Below the pieces are notes generated by a model. The model did not search any database, was not told the origin of the DNA, and worked only from the letters and a program-made list of their open reading frames with translations. This document shows, one piece after another, positions 43,260-51,937 of a DNA stretch of 64,000 nucleotides; position 1 is the stretch's first letter; every line of letters starts with the position of its first letter. The translations under genes were made by a program, and so were the position numbers. Source of the DNA: Dorea sp. D27 (GTDB lineage: Bacteria > Bacillota > Clostridia > Lachnospirales > Lachnospiraceae); the NCBI RefSeq assembly GCF_001185345.1, contig NZ_KQ236744.1:62001-126000 (forward strand). The letters run 5' to 3'.

Positions 43260-43802
43260 GTGGAAATCGAGTCTATAGGCAGGGTAGCTTTTGGTGCAAT
43301 CTATGAAGACAATATAAAGATTGTATACAAGACAGCATTACGTTACACCGGGAATCATCACGCGGCAGAAGAAATAGCACAGAATGTATTTGTGAAATTA
43401 TATACTGTGATGGAACATATCAATCTGAACGCGGTAAGGTCCTGGCTGATTGTGACGACAAGAAATATGTCTCTCAATTTCAAAAGGGATGGCAGGCGAG
43501 AGATTCTATCAGACGAAATGTATGAAGGCTGGACGATGGAAAGCTCAGAAGATGAATTTGAGAAAAGGCTTCAGGAAAAAGAATATAGAGAATTTGCTGA
43601 TCATATCTTTGGAGAACTATACCAGATGAATGAACGCTGGTACGAAGCCGTGACTTTGACTTACTGTCTTGAAAAATCTCAGAGAGAAGTTGCAGAGATA
43701 ATGGGAGTATCTGTGGAAGTGCTGCATAGTATGTTATACCGGGCAAAGAAATGGATTAGGAAAAACTATGAAGACCAGTTTGAACTCTTGAGCAAAGCAT
43801 AA
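43260..43802 (+). CDS. ECF-type RNA polymerase sigma factor
   Basis: 180 residues. Sigma-70 region 2 (YKTALRYTGNHHAAEEIAQNVFVKLYTVM) and region 4 (TYCLEKSQREVAEIMGVSVEVLHSMLYRAKKWIRK) are clear. The start is GTG at 43260 after AAGGA. No anti-sigma gene follows directly; the next gene is murG on the other strand, but a membrane protein with sigma-partner features lies at 45093. A terminator follows. Confidence 0.88.
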   Translation: MEIESIGRVAFGAIYEDNIKIVYKTALRYTGNHHAAEEIAQNVFVKLYTVMEHINLNAVRSWLIVTTRNMSLNFKRDGRREILSDEMYEGWTMESSEDEFEKRLQEKEYREFADHIFGELYQMNERWYEAVTLTYCLEKSQREVAEIMGVSVEVLHSMLYRAKKWIRKNYEDQFELLSKA

Positions 43803-43832
43803 AAACAGGTGCCGCAATGACACCTGTTTTCT
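43802..43832 (+). terminator. Terminator after the ECF sigma gene
   Basis: Perfect 10-bp stem AAAACAGGTG / CACCTGTTTT; works in both directions for the convergent murG. Confidence 0.88.
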
Positions 43833-43857
43833 GCGTTCTGTTACATAAAGGAACGAA

Positions 43858-44925
43858 TTATTTGTTTACAACGGATTCGATCAAATCTATGATTGTATCG
43901 ATGGAATTTTGCTGGGAGGATTTCTTCATCGCTTTTATGTAAGAATCCCTATGCTCATATAAACGGTTGATAGAGGTTAACAGGATGTCTTTGTCCAGTT
44001 CTTCCTCTTCCAGCACGACACTGAATCCCTGGCGTTCAAAAGAACGGGCATTCAGAATCTGGTCACCACGGCTTGCGTTGGCGGAAAGCGGTATAAGCAG
44101 GTTAGGCTTGTGAAGTGCCAGCAATTCACATATGGCGTTAGCGCCTGCGCGTGATATGACGATATCCGTGAGCGCAAACAAGTCCTTCAACTCCTCTTTA
44201 ATGTACTCGAACTGCGCATAACCTTCTAATCCTTTCAGAGATTCATCAATTTTGCCCCGCCCGCACAGATGGACAACCTGATAAGATTTTAAAAATTCCG
44301 GGAGCACGGATCTAACGGCGTCATTGACCGCAACAGAGCCAAGGCTTCCACCTACGATGAGTATCACAGGTTTATCTGATTGAAATCCGAGGAACTCGCG
44401 GGCCTTGAATCTATCACCAGACAGTAGCTCCTGACGGATAGGGGAACCGGTCAGAACAGCTTTCCCTGCGGGAAGATGCTCTAATGTCTCGGGAAAATTA
44501 CAACATACTTTCGTTGCAGAAGGAATGGACAGTTTGTTGGCAAGACCGGGTGTCATGTCTGATTCGTGAATAATTGTAGGTACATGGCGCCGCCTTCCGG
44601 CCAAAACTACAGGCACGGATACGAACCCTCCCTTAGAAAAGATGACGTCTGGCTTCAATATTTTGACGAGCTTCTTGGCTTCTCCCAGACCCTTAACTAC
44701 ACGGAAGGGATCTGTAAAATTCTGGACGCTGAAATAACGGCGCAGCTTTCCGGAAGAGATTCCATGGTAAGGAATGCCGAACTGTTCAATCAGTTCTTTT
44801 TCAATGCCGTTGTAAGAACCGATATAATGTACATCATATTGTAATTCTTTGAGACGCGGAAGAAGGGCGATATTCGGAGTAACATGGCCCGCCGTACCGC
44901 CGCCGGTTAAGATGATACGTTTCAT
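43858..44925 (-). CDS. murG: UDP-GlcNAc:lipid I GlcNAc-transferase MurG
   Basis: 355 residues, GT28 fold. N-terminal GGGTAGHVTPNIAL (residues 8-21) and the C-terminal donor site SRAGANAICELLALHKPNLLIPL. It makes lipid II at the inner membrane face. It is alone here, not in a dcw cluster. The ATG follows GGAGGTC on the minus strand. Many clostridia carry more than one murG-like gene, so this may be a second copy. Confidence 0.92.
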   Translation of the reverse strand: MKRIILTGGGTAGHVTPNIALLPRLKELQYDVHYIGSYNGIEKELIEQFGIPYHGISSGKLRRYFSVQNFTDPFRVVKGLGEAKKLVKILKPDVIFSKGGFVSVPVVLAGRRRHVPTIIHESDMTPGLANKLSIPSATKVCCNFPETLEHLPAGKAVLTGSPIRQELLSGDRFKAREFLGFQSDKPVILIVGGSLGSVAVNDAVRSVLPEFLKSYQVVHLCGRGKIDESLKGLEGYAQFEYIKEELKDLFALTDIVISRAGANAICELLALHKPNLLIPLSANASRGDQILNARSFERQGFSVVLEEEELDKDILLTSINRLYEHRDSYIKAMKKSSQQNSIDTIIDLIESVVNK

Positions 44926-44964
44926 AGTGACCTCCCAATCTTGATATATACGTATACTATATCA

Positions 44965-45013
44965 TATTGAACTTACCGTTCAATAAGTATAAATAATGCC
45001 CGCAGCAGGCATT
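44965..45013. promoter_or_regulatory. Palindrome and hairpin between divergent genes
   Basis: TATTGAAC-TTACC-GTTCAATA (44965-44985) is a perfect 8-5-8 palindrome, suitable as an operator. A separate short hairpin AATGCC/GGCATT follows at 44995-45013. TATAAT-like sequence near 45025 may serve the 45093 gene. Confidence 0.4.
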
Positions 45014-45092
45014 TTGTTACCTTTATAATATACGTTTACAGGGGGATTGGTCAAGAGTAAGAGAAAAGGCAGGTATAAAAAGAGGTAAGTAT

Positions 45093-45920
45093 ATGAAAGA
45101 AAAACTAGATAAGACGGAACAGCTGATACAGAAAGAGTTCCATAAAGAGGCAGACATCATTGAAAAAGACGTAGAGGCAAACTGTGCGGATGAAGTTGTT
45201 ACGGACAAAATCACAGAAGGAATACGTTCAAATGTAAACAAAAATATAAATGATTACGAAAAGGAAAGGCTATATTCCCTCCTTCCCGAAGAGGACAGAA
45301 GGGCGCTTGAGATTGGACGAAAGATACAAATAAAGAAAACGCGAAAAAAGAAGAAAATGTATCTGAGCCTCGCGGCAGCACTTGTCCTTGCAATGGCGAT
45401 AGGTGTGACGAGTTTGGGTGGACCGGAGAGAATCATTAAATTAATGAGTAGTGCTGTAGGAGATAGAGAAATTTCACAGGTAGATTCAAGCGAAGACAAT
45501 TATCTTTCAATCGAAGAGAAGGAGGAAAATGCATATCAAGAGATAAAAGATGCATTTGGCTGCGACATTGTTAGAGTAGTTCCATGCATTGAAGGGATGG
45601 TATTTGAAAGTAGCGCACTTGATTCACAATTACAAACGGCTGAAATATATTATAAAATAGATAATGAAAAGATTTCTTACTATATCAATGCCTCTTTTAG
45701 TGAGGCGTCTTGGGCTATAGATGTTGAAGATAAAGTAATGAATCAGTGGACAAAGAAGATAAAAGGCTGCGATATTAAAGTAAAAGAATATAGTACAGAT
45801 GGCTCTAAGGCAGAAAGATTTTCTGCCAGTTTTGAGTACAAGGGACTGGAATATTTTCTAAATGGAACATTTGAAAAAGAGGACTTGGAAAAGATTTTAA
45901 ATTATTTATATTTTTTTTAA
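45093..45920 (+). CDS. Single-pass membrane protein, anti-sigma-like layout (DUF4367-like end)
   Basis: 275 residues. A ~90-residue acidic then basic cytoplasmic part (RKIQIKKTRKKKK) precedes one membrane helix (about 91-110) and an extracytoplasmic domain containing IYYKIDNEKISYYINASF and a short C-terminal region resembling DUF4367. This layout is common in regulators paired with ECF sigma factors. It might pair with the sigma gene at 43260, but murG intervenes. The DNA is AT-richer than its neighbours. ATG follows AAAAGAGGTAAG. Confidence 0.6.
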   Translation: MKEKLDKTEQLIQKEFHKEADIIEKDVEANCADEVVTDKITEGIRSNVNKNINDYEKERLYSLLPEEDRRALEIGRKIQIKKTRKKKKMYLSLAAALVLAMAIGVTSLGGPERIIKLMSSAVGDREISQVDSSEDNYLSIEEKEENAYQEIKDAFGCDIVRVVPCIEGMVFESSALDSQLQTAEIYYKIDNEKISYYINASFSEASWAIDVEDKVMNQWTKKIKGCDIKVKEYSTDGSKAERFSASFEYKGLEYFLNGTFEKEDLEKILNYLYFF

Positions 45921-45991
45921 ATAAGTGCGTCAGTTTTTGTCGAGCTAAGTGTCTTTATATATGAGGGCAAAGGTAAGTATGGAGGTTGAGG

Positions 45992-46474
45992 ATGAAAAAG
46001 AAGGTAATATCAATGTGTTTAACTTTGATATTATTCCTGAATCTTTTAGTTGCTAACGTAACTGATACAAAAGCATCATCAGAAGTTCCAATAGTTGATG
46101 GTTCCTATCTTACATACGATAATGAATCTATAGGATATGCAATGAAAATGACAAGGGGGATTGACCTCCTGAATGGATATTCTAAAGTAGTACGATTAGG
46201 ACCTGGAAGTATTTATGCAGGCGGAACAACCGTTGCGGCTCATACTGTAGATAAAGTCAAAATTGCTGTTATTGTTGAAAGGATTACAGGAGATAATGGT
46301 TCCTGGGAGTATTGTGCAAATTGGGAAAAGGAAAATCTCAATACCGATAGAGTATCAGCTAACAGACAAGTCACAGTTGATGGTGGATATTATTACAGAG
46401 TAAGATGCATTCACTCGGCCAATAATGATGTGAGTAGCTCATTCACTAATGGAATTTTCATCGAAGAACCGTAG
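45992..46474 (+). CDS. Small secreted protein (DUF6147-like)
   Basis: 160 residues. A signal peptide (KKKVISMCLTLILFLNLLVA) ends near residue 30 (TKASS). The mature part is a compact beta-rich domain with GYAMKMTRGIDLLNGYSKVVRLGPG and two cysteines near the end (YCANWEK, YRVRCIHS). I associate it tentatively with DUF6147 of Lachnospiraceae; function unknown. It is AT-rich like the preceding gene. ATG follows GGAGG by 6 bases. Confidence 0.65.
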   Translation: MKKKVISMCLTLILFLNLLVANVTDTKASSEVPIVDGSYLTYDNESIGYAMKMTRGIDLLNGYSKVVRLGPGSIYAGGTTVAAHTVDKVKIAVIVERITGDNGSWEYCANWEKENLNTDRVSANRQVTVDGGYYYRVRCIHSANNDVSSSFTNGIFIEEP

Positions 46475-46531
46475 GTATTATCAACTTGATTCCAAAATCT
46501 CTAAAGTAACAAAACAACATTTAATGCACCG

Positions 46532-46669
46532 TCCGAAGGGACTGCAGTAAGCACCGCTTGCAGTGCAGGAGAAACTATTAACAATAATTTCGACCTTACA
46601 TTGAGAAACCGTAGGCTCACGTAACGAGCTAAAGTCGTCGCGAGCGGTGCTTACTGCGGTTCCTTCGGA
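46532..46669. repeat. Long inverted repeat with 84-base centre
   Basis: Arms of 27 bases (46532-46558 and 46643-46669) match at 25 positions; the core is GCAGTAAGCACCGCT. No transposase is near. The region between the DUF6147-like gene and the minus-strand TSCPD gene holds no convincing ORF. Confidence 0.7.
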
Positions 46670-46700
46670 TACCAAAAAGAACTAAAGGACTAATCATGAG

Positions 46701-46735
46701 AGGATACAAGGCTCCCCGGCTTTGTATCCTTTCCC
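46701..46735. terminator. Hairpin terminator between convergent genes
   Basis: AGGATACAA / TTGTATCCT with a GC-rich loop and TTT following. Confidence 0.65.
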
Positions 46736-46757
46736 CGTTACAGGCTGGGTTCCGCTA

Positions 46758-47000
46758 TCATCGACCAGTTGCCAGCCTCAACGCTTTTGCAAGCTGATCC
46801 GGGCAGGATGTTCCTTTGCCTCCGCAGTCGATGCCCTCCATACGTTCGATTGCCTCGTCTACCTTCATGCCTTTTACAAGCCTGGAGATTCCCTGGGCGT
46901 TTCCGCTGCATCCCCCCACGAACTGCACATTTTGAATTATGTCATCTTCCACGTCTAAGTGGATAAGCCGTGAACAGACACCATGTGGTCTATATTCCAT
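46758..47000 (-). CDS. TSCPD domain protein (TIGR03905 type)
   Basis: 80 residues with GVCSRLIHLDVEDDIIQNVQFVGGCSGNAQGI and the name-giving TSCPDQLAKAL. The conserved cysteines suggest a metal site. The same domain is fused to vitamin-B12-dependent ribonucleotide reductase in other bacteria; the stand-alone form is uncharacterised. ATG follows AGGAGGAGCG on the minus strand. Confidence 0.88.
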   Translation of the reverse strand: MEYRPHGVCSRLIHLDVEDDIIQNVQFVGGCSGNAQGISRLVKGMKVDEAIERMEGIDCGGKGTSCPDQLAKALRLATGR

Positions 47001-47039
47001 AATACGCTCCTCCTGAATACTATCTAGTATACAATATGT

Positions 47040-47064
47040 TTATCGAATTAACCTTATTCGATAA
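47040..47064. promoter_or_regulatory. Perfect 9-7-9 inverted repeat between divergent genes
   Basis: TTATCGAAT-TAACCTT-ATTCGATAA lies between the TSCPD gene and mtnN. It looks like an operator for a dimeric regulator. The remaining ~160 bases upstream of mtnN show no clear ORF. Confidence 0.45.
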
Positions 47065-47223
47065 GATACACTTATTAAACGACCTGCGTTCAACAGTACA
47101 TAAGGAATTATAACAAAGATATATTAAAATTTCCATATGTATTTGCCTTACCTTGCAAAGCTGCATCTCATCCACTATAATGAGACAAAACAGGTTAGGA
47201 ATTATCAGGCCAGGAGGATAGAC

Positions 47224-47916
47224 ATGATTGGAATTATTGGAGCCATGGAAGAGGAAGTGGCGGCACTGAAAGAAGACATGAAGATTAAGGAGATCGTTAC
47301 GAAGGCGTCAATGGAGTTCTGCCAGGGAATCCTGTGCGGAAAAGACGCAGTTGTAGTCAGGAGCGGGATTGGAAAGGTGAATGCAGCAATCTGCGCGCAG
47401 ATATTGATTGACTGCTTTCATGTTGATTTGCTGATTAATACCGGGGTAGCCGGTTCTCTCGATGCACGGATAGATATTGGGGATATGGTTATTTCTACAG
47501 ACGCCCTGCACCACGATGTGGACGCCACTGCCGTAGGCGATCCGGCAGGTCAGGTGCCAAGGATGGACACGCTCGCATTCCCCGCAGATCAAGGACTCGT
47601 AGACAAAGCCGTGGAAGCAAATCAGAAGGTGAATCCGGATATCCATACATTTAAGGGCAGGATAGCAAGCGGGGATCAGTTCATCTCTTCCGATGGCAGG
47701 AAAGACGAGATCAGGGAGAACTTTCAGCCGCTCTGCGTGGAGATGGAAGGGGCAGGGATTGCACAGGCCGCATACCTGAACAAAGTTTCGTATGTCATCA
47801 TTCGAGCCATTTCTGACAAAGCCGACAAGAGCGCCACTATGGACTATCCCGCGTTCGAGAAGCAGGCAATTGTACACAGCATAAGGCTTGTAAAGCAATT
47901 GGTGGAAAATATTTAA
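47224..47916 (+). CDS. mtnN: 5'-methylthioadenosine/S-adenosylhomocysteine nucleosidase
   Basis: 230 residues. MIGIIGAMEEEVAALK at the start, VVRSGIGKVNAA, the VEMEGAGIAQAAY active-site region (about residue 170) and RAISDKADKSA near the end. It cleaves the adenine from MTA and SAH in methyl-cycle salvage and AI-2 formation. I chose ATG 47224 after CAGGAGG. Confidence 0.95.
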   Translation: MIGIIGAMEEEVAALKEDMKIKEIVTKASMEFCQGILCGKDAVVVRSGIGKVNAAICAQILIDCFHVDLLINTGVAGSLDARIDIGDMVISTDALHHDVDATAVGDPAGQVPRMDTLAFPADQGLVDKAVEANQKVNPDIHTFKGRIASGDQFISSDGRKDEIRENFQPLCVEMEGAGIAQAAYLNKVSYVIIRAISDKADKSATMDYPAFEKQAIVHSIRLVKQLVENI

Positions 47917-47990
47917 AAGGCGTCTCGGGAAGATCTGAATGGATTAGACAGAATCTCCCCTGCCGGGAGGCGGAATATGTAGAATGGTTT

Positions 47991-48046
47991 TTGACGCCCT
48001 CTTTCATGACTTCGGTTATAATCGAATCAAGAAGGAGGGCTTTTTT
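47991..48046 (+). promoter_or_regulatory. Hairpin carrying a -10-like box and the next gene's Shine-Dalgarno
   Basis: GCCCTCTTTC (47996-48005) pairs with GAAGGAGGGC (48031-48040), followed by six T and ATG. TATAAT (48017-48022) is in the loop, with TTGACG at 47991 (20-base spacing, too long for a good fit). Confidence 0.5.
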
Positions 48047-48949
48047 ATGTTAGAATTTATATTGGACAAGCATATTTTATTTGTGCTTATGGGAGTTATG
48101 ACAGTATTGGGGATTATCAGTAAACTGATTGTGAATGTTACGCTTAAGCGTATGGTGCGTGCGGCCGGAAATATGAATAAAAGTACACATCCGCTCATGC
48201 GCCTCGTGCGTGCCAAGTTTGAACACGCATGCATGATCAGCGACACCGTGGAGAATGTCAACGTGTTTGTGGACAAGTATCTGTATGAATACCGTACCGC
48301 AGGAATGAAACTTCACAGCTGGAGGCGTATGGAGAAAGCCGCTGCAGGAATGTGCCTGCTCATAGGCGCGGCTGGTGCGGCACTTCAATATGTCGTGAAC
48401 GGGATGCAGGATATGGTCCTGAAGACAGGTGCGGCCGGAGCAGGGCTTGCAATCCTCGTCTATCTCTTTCACCTGACGACAGATGAGAATTACAGGCTGG
48501 ACGCTGTAAGAAACTATATGGTAGATTATCTGGAAAATGTATGTCTCCACCGCTATGAAAAGACATATCAGAAGGAACTGAAAGTCATGGCGCCGGAGTC
48601 ACCGGCTGTAGAGTTCGGGGCCGTTTCCGACAAGGCTATAGAAGCGGAGGAAAAGAAGGAGGACAAGCAGGGGACGCCGGAACGTCCGATGCCGGCGCGG
48701 GAAGTGCCGTCTCCATCAACGAAGCCGGAGATTACACCGCCTGTGATGCCGGAACCGTATGAGGTCCCGGATGTGAAGGACCCGATCAAAGCGATGGCTG
48801 AAAAGGCGATTGGAGAGGAGATTCAGGAGCCGGTACAGATGAAAAAGGAGCCGGTACAGATAAAGGAAGAGAAGAAGCCGGAGAAGAAGCCAGAGCCGCT
48901 GGCTAAGGATGTGCTTATACGTCAGATTCTGGAAGAGTTTATGGCTTGA
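48047..48949 (+). CDS. Membrane protein with Pro/Glu/Lys-rich tail, unknown function
   Basis: 300 residues. Helices at about 8-27, 97-112 and 119-136, a cytoplasmic-type region, then a long Pro/Glu/Lys tail containing repeats such as EPVQMKKEPVQIKEEKKPEKKPEP and a final helix VLIRQILEEFM. No family recognised. Its ribosome site lies in a terminator-like hairpin. pgi follows after 65 bases. Confidence 0.72.
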   Translation: MLEFILDKHILFVLMGVMTVLGIISKLIVNVTLKRMVRAAGNMNKSTHPLMRLVRAKFEHACMISDTVENVNVFVDKYLYEYRTAGMKLHSWRRMEKAAAGMCLLIGAAGAALQYVVNGMQDMVLKTGAAGAGLAILVYLFHLTTDENYRLDAVRNYMVDYLENVCLHRYEKTYQKELKVMAPESPAVEFGAVSDKAIEAEEKKEDKQGTPERPMPAREVPSPSTKPEITPPVMPEPYEVPDVKDPIKAMAEKAIGEEIQEPVQMKKEPVQIKEEKKPEKKPEPLAKDVLIRQILEEFMA

Positions 48950-49014
48950 TTAAAACTTCCCGATCTGCTAAAATGAATACGATATATACTTTAAGATAGA
49001 AGGGAAGGGTCACT

Positions 49015-50364
49015 ATGGAAAATAAAGTAACATTTGACTATTCGAAAGCAAAGACATTTATCTGCGACCATGAGCTGGAGTCCATGAAGAACATTGCAGA
49101 GCAGGCGAAAGCAGAGCTTCTTTCAAGAGAAGGGGCGGGGAATGATTTCCTTGGGTGGATTGACCTTCCTGTTGACTATGATAAAGAAGAATTTGGGCGG
49201 ATCAAAAAGGCCGCCGAAAGAATCCAGGCTGATTCGGAAGTGTTGCTCGTAATTGGTATCGGAGGCTCCTATCTCGGGGCGAGGGCCGCGATAGAATTTC
49301 TCCGCCACAACTTTTATAATATGGTTTCTAAGGAAATCAGGAAGGCACCTGAAATATATTATGTAGGAAACAGCATCAGCAGTACATATCTGAAGCATCT
49401 GATTGACGTAATTGGAGAACGGGATTTCTCAGTGAATATCATCTCCAAATCGGGGACGACAACAGAGCCGGCGATTGCATTCCGCATTTTTAAGGAGATG
49501 CTGGAGCAGAGATATGGAAAGGCTGAGGCAGGCAAGAGAATCTATGCGACGACGGACAAAGCGAGAGGGGCGCTCAAGAATCTTGCAGACGAGGAAGGTT
49601 ATGATACCTTTGTCGTGCCGGACGATGTGGGCGGACGTTTTTCCGTGCTCACGGCAGTTGGGCTTCTTCCCATCGCGGTAAGCGGAGCGGATATCGATAA
49701 GCTGATGGAGGGTGCGGCATCAGGCCGGAAGATGGCTCTGGATGCCCCGTTTGAAAAAAATGACGCCATGCTTTACGCGGCGGTCCGCAATATACTCCAC
49801 CGCAAGGGAAAGGCGGTAGAGATTCTCGCAAATTATGAGCCAAGCCTCCATTATGTATCCGAATGGTGGAAGCAGCTGTATGGAGAGAGTGAGGGCAAAG
49901 ATCAGAAGGGAATCTTCCCTGCGTCTGTGGATCTTACGACGGATCTTCACTCCATGGGCCAGTTTATTCAGGATGGCAGCCGCATCATGTATGAGACGGT
50001 GATGAATGTGGAGGAGTCGGCAGAAGAGATTATCCTTCATGAAGAGCCGGTTGATTTGGACGGACTGAACTATCTTGCAGGAAAAGATGTTGATTTTGTC
50101 AATAAAAGTGCCATGAACGGTACGATACTTGCTCATACGGACGGCAATGTGCCGAACCTGATTGTCAACATACCGAAACAGGATGAATTTTCTCTTGGCC
50201 AGCTGTTCTACTTCTTTGAGTTTGCGTGCGGCGTAAGCGGATACATCCTTGGGGTGAACCCATTTAACCAGCCGGGCGTGGAGAGCTATAAGAAGAATAT
50301 GTTTGCACTTCTCGGCAAGCCTGGATTTGAAAAAGAAAGAGAAGAGCTGCAGAAGAGATTATAA
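49015..50364 (+). CDS. pgi: Glucose-6-phosphate isomerase
   Basis: 449 residues. Family segments [20 protein letters not shown] (about residues 78-97), [31 protein letters not shown] and [16 protein letters not shown] near the C-terminus. Interconverts glucose-6-P and fructose-6-P in glycolysis. The short ~450-residue form is typical of Firmicutes. ATG follows GAAGGGAAGGG. Confidence 0.97.
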   Translation: MENKVTFDYSKAKTFICDHELESMKNIAEQAKAELLSREGAGNDFLGWIDLPVDYDKEEFGRIKKAAERIQADSEVLLVIGIGGSYLGARAAIEFLRHNFYNMVSKEIRKAPEIYYVGNSISSTYLKHLIDVIGERDFSVNIISKSGTTTEPAIAFRIFKEMLEQRYGKAEAGKRIYATTDKARGALKNLADEEGYDTFVVPDDVGGRFSVLTAVGLLPIAVSGADIDKLMEGAASGRKMALDAPFEKNDAMLYAAVRNILHRKGKAVEILANYEPSLHYVSEWWKQLYGESEGKDQKGIFPASVDLTTDLHSMGQFIQDGSRIMYETVMNVEESAEEIILHEEPVDLDGLNYLAGKDVDFVNKSAMNGTILAHTDGNVPNLIVNIPKQDEFSLGQLFYFFEFACGVSGYILGVNPFNQPGVESYKKNMFALLGKPGFEKEREELQKRL

Positions 50365-50426
50365 GACTGCCTTATTGGACTGTAGCGGTCCGGTAAGCAT
50401 ACACGAAGAGAAAGCCACAGCGTTAT

Positions 50427-51884
50427 ATGAACACAATTATTGATAAGTTAAGTGAATATAGTGATTCTGATTTCTACGGTTTCCATATGCCGGGCCATAA
50501 GCGGAATACGGACATGCTGAAGTCCTCGATTCCGTACCAGATTGATATTACGGAGATCGAGGGCTTTGACGACCTGCATCATGCAAGCGGAATGCTGAAG
50601 GAAGCCCAGACAAGGGCGGCATCGGTCTATCAGGCGGAGGAGACGCATTTCCTCGTCAATGGGAGCACGGTAGGAATCTTGAGCGCTGTAGCGGGCGTGA
50701 CTAAAAAAGGAGACACGGTACTTGTGGCTAGAAACTGCCACAAGTCCGTGTATCATGCTATATATCTGAATGAGTTAGATCCTGTTTATTTATATCCGGG
50801 ATTCAGCACAGATGCATGTCTGAATACGGAGATATCTGCTGGGGACGTAAAGCGTGCTATAGAGAGGTATCCGCATATACGGGCGGTTATTATCGTCTCG
50901 CCGACTTATGACGGTGTCGTATCGGATGTCGAATCCATCGCGGCGGCAGCCCATGAAAAAGGGATTCCGCTGATTGTCGATGAAGCTCACGGGGCACACT
51001 TCGGATTCCATCCTTATTTTCCAGACAATTCCAATACAAAGGGAGCGGACATCGTTATGCACAGTCTGCATAAAACGCTGCCGTCGCTCACCCAGACGGC
51101 ACTGCTGCATATGAACGGGGAGCTTGTAGACCGGGGGAAGGTGAGAAACTACCTGCACATGCTGCAGACGAGCAGTCCGTCTTATGTGCTGTTGGCCAGT
51201 ATAGATTCCTGCATAGACCTTCTGGAGAGGCGGGGCACGGATATATTCAGCTCCTATGTGGAGCTGCTGGAGCATACGCGGAAGGAGCTAAGTGGGCTTA
51301 GATACCTGAAACTGGCAGAGACAGAGCACTTTGACCGATCCAAGATAATCATATCGGCGAAGGATACAGATATGACCGGGAAGAGGCTTTACAAAGCGCT
51401 TCTGGAGGATTATCATTTACAGATGGAGATGGCGGCCGGCACTTACGTGCTGGCGATGACGTCAGTGGGAGATGTTGAGGAAGGGATGCACCGTCTTACG
51501 TGTGCGCTGCGCCAAATGGATCTGGAAACAGGCCGGCGCATGGATGGAGCGTCATATCGTGGCTGTTCCAGACAGCACGAGCTGCCTTCAGGGGGGACGC
51601 TGCCGCGTCTTGAAACGTTCTGTAGCATTTCGGACGCCGCGGCCTTGAAGGAACGGGCGGACGTGTCCGGGAAAAGGCGTACGGGGCCGGTTCCATGGGA
51701 GAGAAGCACAGGATGCATTTCCATGGAATACGCATACCTATATCCGCCCGGGAGTCCATTGATTGTTCCGGGAGAAAAGGTTTCGAAAGATGCCGCAGAT
51801 ATGTTACAATGGTATAAGGGCATGGGATTTTCTATAGAGGGCCCGGCCATAGACCGGTATATAGAGGTCTTGATACAGGAATAA
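50427..51884 (+). CDS. Orn/Lys/Arg decarboxylase family PLP enzyme (YaaO-like)
   Basis: 485 residues, fold type I. FHMPGHKRN near the start, the aspartate in VDEAHGAHFGFH, and the PLP lysine in SLHKTLPSLTQ (about residue 219). The C-terminal domain of ~130 residues ends with PPGSPLIVPGE. In B. subtilis the homologue yaaO opens the tmk-holB-yaaT region, as here. Which basic amino acid is used is not predicted. No clear ribosome site is seen; GAAAGCCACAG precedes the ATG. Confidence 0.88.
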   Translation: MNTIIDKLSEYSDSDFYGFHMPGHKRNTDMLKSSIPYQIDITEIEGFDDLHHASGMLKEAQTRAASVYQAEETHFLVNGSTVGILSAVAGVTKKGDTVLVARNCHKSVYHAIYLNELDPVYLYPGFSTDACLNTEISAGDVKRAIERYPHIRAVIIVSPTYDGVVSDVESIAAAAHEKGIPLIVDEAHGAHFGFHPYFPDNSNTKGADIVMHSLHKTLPSLTQTALLHMNGELVDRGKVRNYLHMLQTSSPSYVLLASIDSCIDLLERRGTDIFSSYVELLEHTRKELSGLRYLKLAETEHFDRSKIIISAKDTDMTGKRLYKALLEDYHLQMEMAAGTYVLAMTSVGDVEEGMHRLTCALRQMDLETGRRMDGASYRGCSRQHELPSGGTLPRLETFCSISDAAALKERADVSGKRRTGPVPWERSTGCISMEYAYLYPPGSPLIVPGEKVSKDAADMLQWYKGMGFSIEGPAIDRYIEVLIQE

Positions 51885-51937
51885 TAGAACAGTAACTGGC
51901 GTACGATTTTCAGAAAAAATACTAGGGGAAATACAAA

